From the NCBI GenBank assembly GCA_965198755.1, contig OZ240673.1, forward strand, positions 3,224,001-3,288,000: DNA of 64,000 bases, given 5' to 3'. A model generated the notes under the pieces. It searched no databases and was not told the DNA's origin. It saw nothing but the letters and a program-made list of their open reading frames with translations. Of the stretch, positions 58,486 through 64,000 are shown piece after piece. Numbering within the stretch: position 1 is the first letter of the stretch; the number at the start of each line of letters is the position of its first letter. Source of the DNA: BOG-908 sp963692875 (GTDB lineage Bacteria > Pseudomonadota > Alphaproteobacteria > Acetobacterales > Acetobacteraceae). The position numbers were made by a program, and so were the translations under genes.

Positions 58486-60084
58486 TCACCTGCCTTCCGG
58501 CCGAAACGCCAGGTCCTGATAATCCCAACTGAAATCCGCCAGCGGCGAGACGGCGGCCATCTTCACGCCGCCCACCTTGCCGCCCGCAACGTTGAACGTC
58601 ACGTAAGCGTTCTCGATTGTCGGGTCTGTCCAGGCAGTCCGAAAAACGTTTCCCGAGACAACGGAAAGCTCGCCTTCCATGCCCGGCGAGCGGTCGAACC
58701 GGATGTGCAGCTTGCCGTTCTGCGGGGCCGAGACGGTCATAGCGCCGTACCATGGATCGACATAGGTGCCCGCGTAGTCAGCTGCCGCCAGCGGCGGCGC
58801 GCCCTTGTTCGTCGCTTGTGTCGACGGTAAAGCCCTGAGCAGCGCTTCAGCTTTGGCGACCGAGGCGTCCTGCGCGTGGCGGATGGCGGCGATCCAGTCG
58901 GCGGGTGGCAGGCCGAGGTAGTGGTCCAGCAGGTGGAACATGACGGCACGGCGCGCGCCGGCATCCTCCGAGTTGATGTCGACCGCGAGGCCGACATCGG
59001 CGTCGGGGATGAGGTAGAGCATGGAGACGCCGCCGAGCACGCCGCCGGCGTGCTCGACGAGCAGGTGGCCGTGATAGGTTTCCACGAACCAGCCGAGTGC
59101 GTAGTCTTCCAGCGCTGGCTGCATCGCTTCCAGGCCGGGGGGCAGCTTCAGCTCGGTGCCGGGCACGACGACGACGGGCGTCCACATCTGTGCCGCCTGT
59201 TGCGCGCTGAAGATGCGCGTGCCGTCGGCGGCCTGGCCGTGCGCGAGCTGCAGGCGCATCCACTGCGCGAGGTCGGCCGCGCTGGCGTTGATGCCGCCGG
59301 CCGGCGCGGTGGTGGGCGCGTCGAGCCCTCTGGCCAGCACCCCCTGCGCGCCGACGCCGCGGATCTGCCCGGCGGTGCGGGCGTGCAACGCCACCGCGTT
59401 GGCGGCGGCCGCGTTGTAGGACGGGTGCGCGTCCCGCATGCCGGCCGGCTTCAGGACGTGTTCGGTGACGTAGGACTCCCAGCTTTGTCCGGAAACCGCC
59501 TCGATAAGCAGGCCGGCGACCACGTAGAGGATGTTGTCGTAGGCGAAGCCTTCGCGGAAGCCGGTGGCCGGTTTGAGGTAGCGCAGTGCGTGCAGCATCT
59601 CGGCGCGGCTGCGGTTGGTGGTGGGCAGGAACAGCAGGTCGCCCTCGCCGAGCCCCAGGCCGCTGCGGTGGGTGAGCAGGTCGCGCACCGTCATGTGCGC
59701 GGTCGCGTAAGGATCGTGCATCTGGAAGCCGGGCAGCTTGTCCACGACGCGGTCGTCCCAGGAGAGCTTGTGCTGGTCGACAAGGATGGCCAGGCAGGCG
59801 GCGGTGAACGCCTTGGTCTCCGAGCCGATCGGGAAGGCGGTGTGCTCGTCCACAGGTGCGCCCGTGCGGATGTCGCGCACGCCGAACCCGCGGGCAAACG
59901 TGGTGCGGCCGCCCTCCACGATGGCGACAGACATGCCGGGTACGCCGAAGGCTTGCATCGCCTGGGCGACGTAACGTTCGGTGTCGGCCGGCGGCGCGGC
60001 AGTCGCGCGTTGAAGGCTTCCAGCCAGGGCCGCGAACATGGCGAGAAGCGTCAAGCTGCGCGCAAGACCGTACAGCTGTTTCAT
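58486..60084 (-). CDS. Secreted beta-lactamase-family serine hydrolase with C-terminal DUF3471-like domain
   Basis: 532 residues. Signal peptide (SLTLLAMFAALAGSLQRATAA), then a penicillin-binding-protein-like hydrolase: SxxK in PIGSETKAFTAA (about residue 88), Tyr-x-Asn motif in FAYDNILYVVAG, and HAGG in LVEHAGGVLGGVSM. The C-terminal lipocalin-like domain (about 425-530; YAGTYVDPWYGAMTV) matches Pab87-type D-amino-acid peptidases/esterases. The ATG at 60,084 has GGGAGA upstream. Periplasmic; substrate unknown. Confidence 0.88.
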   Translation of the reverse strand: MKQLYGLARSLTLLAMFAALAGSLQRATAAPPADTERYVAQAMQAFGVPGMSVAIVEGGRTTFARGFGVRDIRTGAPVDEHTAFPIGSETKAFTAACLAILVDQHKLSWDDRVVDKLPGFQMHDPYATAHMTVRDLLTHRSGLGLGEGDLLFLPTTNRSRAEMLHALRYLKPATGFREGFAYDNILYVVAGLLIEAVSGQSWESYVTEHVLKPAGMRDAHPSYNAAAANAVALHARTAGQIRGVGAQGVLARGLDAPTTAPAGGINASAADLAQWMRLQLAHGQAADGTRIFSAQQAAQMWTPVVVVPGTELKLPPGLEAMQPALEDYALGWFVETYHGHLLVEHAGGVLGGVSMLYLIPDADVGLAVDINSEDAGARRAVMFHLLDHYLGLPPADWIAAIRHAQDASVAKAEALLRALPSTQATNKGAPPLAAADYAGTYVDPWYGAMTVSAPQNGKLHIRFDRSPGMEGELSVVSGNVFRTAWTDPTIENAYVTFNVAGGKVGGVKMAAVSPLADFSWDYQDLAFRPEGR

Positions 60085-60275
60085 GCCAACAGGTTTTCTC
60101 CCGGCGGGGAGAATGTCAAGCCAATCCAGGCCGTAAGCATCCAAATCAGGTCCATGATGGCCGGATCGGGCCATCTACGCCCTGCCTGTGTCGTTCGGAG
60201 CGGGTGGCCGGAGACGATCCTGCCAACGGCCGGAGGCTTCTGCCAGCGATCCCTGGTTTGGCTCCGACGACGAAG

Positions 60276-60410
60276 AAAGAAAGCAAGGCCTGCTTTTTTG
60301 AAAAAAAGCAGCAAAAAACTTTTGGTCCTGCTGTCGCGGAGGTTTCTGCCAGGCGCGCTTAGGGAACAAAAGTTTTTTGGTTTTTTTCAAAAAAGAACTG
60401 CTTGCTTGCT
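60276..60410. repeat. Interspersed palindromic repeat, full copy (R42)
   Basis: CTGC left arm, right arm GTTC with one mutated stem base (GGTTTTTTTC). Confidence 0.8.
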
Positions 60411-60466
60411 GTGAGTCAACACGGTGCCCGCCAAGGCCACATCTTGCGACGCAAAAAGAACGTATG

Positions 60467-60522
60467 GGCCTGCCTTTTCGAAAAGCAGCAAACACGTTTG
60501 TCTCGGCTGTCGCGGAGTGGGG
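60467..60522. repeat. Decayed repeat, left half (R43)
   Basis: GGCCTGCCTTTTCGAAAAGCAGC arm remnant in tandem with R42, and GGCTGTCGCGG. Confidence 0.6.
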
Positions 60523-60590
60523 CTTACCTCGCTGGCACCGCTCGATACTCCTGGCGCTGGCAGCGGCGTCTTCTTCCGGCGAGCGCTCTT

Positions 60591-61490
60591 TCAAACCGCT
60601 TGCTTCGCCGGAAACACTCCGGCACGTCCCAACATCGCCGGCACCTGATGGCCAAGCCTGCCCTCGAGCCAGCACGCAGCGTCGATCAGCGCCTGCAAAT
60701 CGATGCCGCCCGCGCTGCCCATCCGCTGCAGCATGTAGGCCAAGTCCTCTGTCGGGATGTTGCCTGTCGCAGCCGAGGCAAACGGACAGCCGCCGATGCC
60801 GCCGATGCTCGCGTCCAGCACGTTTACGCCGCTCAGGATCGCCGCGTATGCGTTGGCCAGGCCGGTGTTGCGCGTGTTGTGGAAATGCGCACGCAGCCGC
60901 ACGCCCGGCGCCGCACGGGCAGCGCCTGCGAAACGCCGCGTGACGTCGGCCGGGGAAGCAACGCCGATCGTGTCGGCGAGAGCGATCTCGTCAGGCGCGG
61001 CGGCAGCCGCCTCGCACACCAGCGCGTCAACCCGGGCGGGATCCACCTCGCCCTCGAACGGGCAGCCGAACGCGGTGGCGACCACGACGCTGACGCCCAG
61101 GCCAGCCTGACGCGTGATGGCTGCAACTTCCGCCCACACGCGCAGCAGTTCGGCGGCCGGCGCACCCTGGTTGCGCTGCGCGAAGGTGTCGGACGCAGAC
61201 AGCACGTAGTTCACCTCGTCCACGCCGGCGCGCAACGCGCGGTCCAGCCCGCGGCGGTTCAGCACCAGGCCGATGCGGCGCAGGCCCGGGCGGTCACGCA
61301 ACTGCTCCAGCACGGCTTCCGCGTCGGCCATCTGCGGCACGCGCGCGGGGTTGACGAAACTCGCCACCTCGATGCGGCGCAGGCCGGCAGCCAGCGCACG
61401 GTCGATGAGCGCTACCTTGTCAGCGGTGGAGAGGGCGACGGCCTCGTTCTGCAAGCCGTCCCGGGCGGAGACTTCGACGAGTTCGATCAT
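60591..61490 (-). CDS. Hydroxymethylglutaryl-CoA lyase
   Basis: 299 residues. TIM-barrel lyase of the DRE-TIM family: VSARDGLQNE with the catalytic Arg-Asp (about residue 10), VASFVNP, FGCPFEGEVDP, LADTIGVASP, RAHFHNTRNTGLANAYA (metal-ligand His), and the glycine-Cys loop GIGGCPFASAATGNIPTEDL holding the active Cys. Splits HMG-CoA to acetoacetate and acetyl-CoA in leucine degradation. ATG at 61,490. No liu genes are adjacent. Confidence 0.94.
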   Translation of the reverse strand: MIELVEVSARDGLQNEAVALSTADKVALIDRALAAGLRRIEVASFVNPARVPQMADAEAVLEQLRDRPGLRRIGLVLNRRGLDRALRAGVDEVNYVLSASDTFAQRNQGAPAAELLRVWAEVAAITRQAGLGVSVVVATAFGCPFEGEVDPARVDALVCEAAAAAPDEIALADTIGVASPADVTRRFAGAARAAPGVRLRAHFHNTRNTGLANAYAAILSGVNVLDASIGGIGGCPFASAATGNIPTEDLAYMLQRMGSAGGIDLQALIDAACWLEGRLGHQVPAMLGRAGVFPAKQAV

Positions 61491-61539
61491 TCTGTGGGCA
61501 GAAGCTTTCTGGGTTTGAGGGGAGCGGCCGGCGGTAAGA

Positions 61540-61632
61540 AGCAAGCAGTTCTTTTTTGAAAAAAAGAACCAAAAAACTTTTGCTTTCGTTTGGTGTGCTT
61601 CATGGACGCGTATCGTTCAGATATCCGCGATG
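61540..61632. repeat. Interspersed palindromic repeat, right half decayed (R44)
   Basis: Perfect GTTC left arm; then a CAGATATCCGCGATGAC centre but no right hairpin. Confidence 0.7.
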
Positions 61633-61656
61633 ACGCTGTCGGCACGGCCAGGAAGG

Positions 61657-61909
61657 GAAGCAAGGCTTGCTTTTTTGAAAAAAAGCAGCAAAAAACTTTT
61701 GGTCCTGCTGTCGCGGAGGTTTTCTGCAGCGTGCGTCCGTGAGCAAAGCAAGTCTGGCGTGATGTTCCCTGCGGAACGTCAGCCCGATGGTCGAACGTGT
61801 CTGAACGCTCCGAAATGCATTTGGTAAGGCCGTCGCGGACGCTTCAACCAACAAGCACCCAAGAGAACAAAAGTTTTTTGGTTCTTTTTTTCAAAAAAGA
61901 ACCGTTTTC
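61657..61909. repeat. Interspersed repeat with an inserted 80-90 bp spacer (R45)
   Basis: CTGC left arm and GGTCCTGCTGTCGCGG centre at 61,657-61,745; a second half-centre GCCGTCGCGG and a perfect GTTC right arm at 61,826-61,909. The material between is not repeat-like. It reaches the stop codon of the galactofuranosyltransferase. Confidence 0.65.
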
Positions 61910-63838
61910 TTACTCCACCAACTCCGCCTCCCGCGCCACCACGCCGGCCTTCATCCCCAGCAACTCACGCCAGGCCGCCTCGCTGGTGAAGTCCGCATGT
62001 GCGTCGTGCCACGCCTGCACCACCGGCGCCGCGTGGCGGAACCGCAGGCCAAGTTTCACCGTGTGCACCAGCAGCGTGCGGAACGTGGCGCGCGAGCGCC
62101 GGTACAGCGGCTCGTCGATCTCCCAGTCCTCCCGCACCACCACGGCGTCAGCGCGGCGCACGCGGAACCACAGGTGGTCGCGCGGCTCCACGGCGATCAC
62201 GTTCCGGCCGCTGTCCGGCCTGAACCATTCCGAGGTGAGTGCGACGGCCAGTTGCACCAGGAACGCTGCCCGGGTGCGTGGACCCACTACCGGATGCGGG
62301 CGGCGCACCACCATCTCGCGCCGTGCGCGTTCCACCTCGTAGCTTTGCCGCAGCTCGGCCAGCGAGGCGTGCACCTGGCGTGGGTTGCGGGCGTAGATGC
62401 CGGGGCCGCCCAGGAAGTCTTCGGTGGCGCGGATCAGCAGGGCGGCGCGCTGGTACCGGAACATCAGCAACTCGGCCACGATCCACTTGATCGCGATGAA
62501 CCCGATCTTGCCCGCGGGCTTGGGCAGGTGCCGGGCTGCGAGCACGAACATGTTGCGGAATTCGTAGTACACGTGCCAGCTGCCGAGCTTGGCGTAGAAC
62601 GGTTCGTGCCAGATGCCGATGCCGGGGCTGGACACGAGGGGCACGCCGGCATCGTGCAGCCGGCGGCCGAACTCCACGTCGTCGCCGCGGATGAAGCACG
62701 GCATGGGGTAGCCCACCCGGTCCAGCAGGCTCAGCTTCAGGCCCATGAACCACCAGCCGTTGTAGTGCATCGGCGTCTCGTCGTGAAAGCGGTCCAGGCT
62801 GCCGGGGTGGGACAGCTCGGCGCCCAGATGCAGCGGCATGGTGGCGAGCTTGGTGTCGTTCAGCGTCGCACCCGCCTCGTAGAGGTGGGTGGGGCGGAAC
62901 AGGTCGAGCATGTGGCCGGCCACCACCAGGTCCTCGCTGGCCAGCGCGTAAATGCGCACGGTCCGCAGCACCGCCTCGGGCTCCACGACCACGTCGTCGT
63001 CCATCAGGATGACGTGGGTCGCACCCAGCGCGCGCGCCTCCAGCAGGCCGCGGGTGAAGCCGCCGGCGCCGCCGACATTGTCCTGCTCGACGATGTGCAG
63101 CAGCCCAGCCAGCCCTGGCACGGTGCGGCTGGCCTGCAGCCGGGAGGGCAGCCCGGGGGAGCCGTTGTTGACGACCACCACGCCGGCGATGGCCGCCAGC
63201 ACGTCGGCATCCTGCTCCAGCCGGGTCAGCACGTCGGCGAGCGGCCCGTCGCGGTCGAAGGTGCAGATCACCGGCATCAGCCGGACCGGCGAGAGCGGCG
63301 TCGTGGTGGTCCATGCGCCCGCGACCAGCCGGGCGGCGGGTTGCTGGGCGCTGCTGTCGGCCACGATGCGCAGCGCCAGCCGGCCAGCCGCCCTGGGATG
63401 CGGCAGGATCGGCACGTCGAGCACCACGTCCTGTACGTCGCCCTCGCCCGACGTCCGGGCTTCGGCCACCAGCACCCCGGGCGCGTAACGGCTGTGCCGC
63501 CACAGCTCCACCCGGACCGCGCCGGTCACGCGCAGCGTGCAGCGCAGCTCGCCCAGCACCGTGTGTCGGCGCCAGACTGTCTCGTCGAAGCTGTTGAAGT
63601 AGGTGTCCAGGTCCAGCACGCCGCCGGGGAGAATGGACGCGCTGGTGCGGCTGCTCTGGCCGTCCTGCTTGTCGTGATGGCGCCAATACAGCCCGGCGAC
63701 CTCCGCCGAAGCGGGCCGTACCAGCCGTTGCAGCGTCACGCCCGCTTCGCCGCTCGCGGGGGGGACGGTGCTCGGCGCCTGGCGGCCTGTGGAGGGGTGT
63801 ATGGCGCCTGGTGCCCGGCTGCCTGTGGGGAGGGTCAC
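61910..63838 (-). CDS. GlfT2-like galactofuranosyltransferase (GT2 family)
   Basis: 642 residues. N-terminal beta-sandwich region with TYFNSFDETVWRRHT, typical of GlfT2-type enzymes. Then the GT-A domain: VICTFDRDGPLADVLTRL, VVVVNNGSPG, NVGGAGGFTRGLLEA, DxD motif in VILMDDDVVVEPEA (about residue 280), and the catalytic-base region FIRGDDVEFGRRL with GIGIWHEPFY. It polymerises galactofuranose from UDP-galactofuranose in the envelope. GTG at 63,838 overlaps the upstream stop by four bases. A glf mutase gene often sits nearby but would be outside the window. Confidence 0.88.
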   Translation of the reverse strand: MTLPTGSRAPGAIHPSTGRQAPSTVPPASGEAGVTLQRLVRPASAEVAGLYWRHHDKQDGQSSRTSASILPGGVLDLDTYFNSFDETVWRRHTVLGELRCTLRVTGAVRVELWRHSRYAPGVLVAEARTSGEGDVQDVVLDVPILPHPRAAGRLALRIVADSSAQQPAARLVAGAWTTTTPLSPVRLMPVICTFDRDGPLADVLTRLEQDADVLAAIAGVVVVNNGSPGLPSRLQASRTVPGLAGLLHIVEQDNVGGAGGFTRGLLEARALGATHVILMDDDVVVEPEAVLRTVRIYALASEDLVVAGHMLDLFRPTHLYEAGATLNDTKLATMPLHLGAELSHPGSLDRFHDETPMHYNGWWFMGLKLSLLDRVGYPMPCFIRGDDVEFGRRLHDAGVPLVSSPGIGIWHEPFYAKLGSWHVYYEFRNMFVLAARHLPKPAGKIGFIAIKWIVAELLMFRYQRAALLIRATEDFLGGPGIYARNPRQVHASLAELRQSYEVERARREMVVRRPHPVVGPRTRAAFLVQLAVALTSEWFRPDSGRNVIAVEPRDHLWFRVRRADAVVVREDWEIDEPLYRRSRATFRTLLVHTVKLGLRFRHAAPVVQAWHDAHADFTSEAAWRELLGMKAGVVAREAELVE

Positions 63839-64000
63839 AGTGCCTGGGCTGGTTCGGCCAGGTGGTGCAGGTCGATCAACCCTGTCTCCGGCGCCGCGTC
63901 CAGCCGGCCGGCCACGCCGGACCAGGTGGCCCGCAGCCAGTCCCCGTAGCCGGACGGGTCCCGCGCGGTGCCCAGGTAGTAGCAGGCGTAGCGCACGTGG
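63835..64000 (-). CDS. C-terminal end of an unidentified protein, upstream of the galactofuranosyltransferase
   Basis: Only the last 54 residues are visible (from HVRYACYYLGTARDPSGYGD to HHLAEPAQAL-stop). The frame is open to the window edge, codon use is normal, and the stop overlaps the next start by GTGA, so it is part of the same operon. The tail does not look like UDP-galactopyranose mutase. No function assigned. Confidence 0.6.
   Translation of the reverse strand, partial: HVRYACYYLGTARDPSGYGDWLRATWSGVAGRLDAAPETGLIDLHHLAEPAQAL

Overview
The window is GC-rich DNA, roughly two thirds G+C, that looks like chromosome of an alphaproteobacterium. My best guess is an Acetobacteraceae-type Rhodospirillales member. 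This is inferred from the metX-metW pair, the plant-type gshA, the OprB porin, the GMC of small secreted proteins, and an AT-rich palindromic repeat at almost every gene boundary. I cannot name the organism.

Layout. 1-9.4 kb: a truncated lipoprotein gene, a TonB-like protein, an acetyl-CoA acetyltransferase, a large beta-helical adhesin-like protein, an SDR dehydrogenase and metX/metW (methionine synthesis). 9.5-17.2 kb: two copper-handling clusters facing each other, copC - copD/cytochrome c fusion - SCO on the minus strand and copC-copD on the plus strand, with small secreted proteins between them. 17.5-23.4 kb: a glycosylasparaginase-like Ntn-hydrolase, a secreted beta-propeller with a ricin-type lectin tail, and a divergent LysR/aldo-keto reductase pair. 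23.9-25.1 kb: an IS1595-family element. 25.1-33.2 kb: a Dyp-type peroxidase (EfeB-like) behind a secreted propeller protein, an OprB porin, a PLP decarboxylase, a DedA protein and small secreted proteins. 33.5-42.4 kb: a methyltransferase, ubiA, rsmE, gshA, a GNAT, a cyclooxygenase-like heme protein, a glycosyltransferase and a DUF4349 lipoprotein. 43.1-44.4 kb: an IS110-family element. 45.1-48.2 kb: davB/davA, the L-lysine monooxygenase/5-aminovaleramidase pathway, with a four-copy 120-bp tandem repeat between the two genes. 48.4-55 kb: tiny membrane proteins, a hydrolase, infC, an M20 peptidase, a GNAT and thrS. 55.1-64 kb: two serine hydrolases around an IS630-family element, HMG-CoA lyase, and a GlfT2-like galactofuranosyltransferase at the window edge.

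The dominant non-coding structure is an interspersed palindromic repeat, about 130-150 bp when complete. More than 40 full, half or decayed copies lie in these 64 kb, often touching start or stop codons. Each arm is a perfect hairpin and comes in four flavours with compensatory stem changes. Two unrelated insertion sequences sit inside copies of it.

The most striking observation is the IS110 element at 43,061-44,437. Its leader holds four short segments laid out like the guides of a bridge RNA. Two match the two sides of the repeat target around a CT core, and two match its own ends. It therefore appears to be a programmable transposon aimed at the host's interspersed repeat. Other points of note are the His-rich tandem-repeat ORF exactly coupled to davA and davB, a cyclooxygenase homologue that lacks the distal heme histidine, and a gshA with a glycine-rich insertion of about 70 residues.
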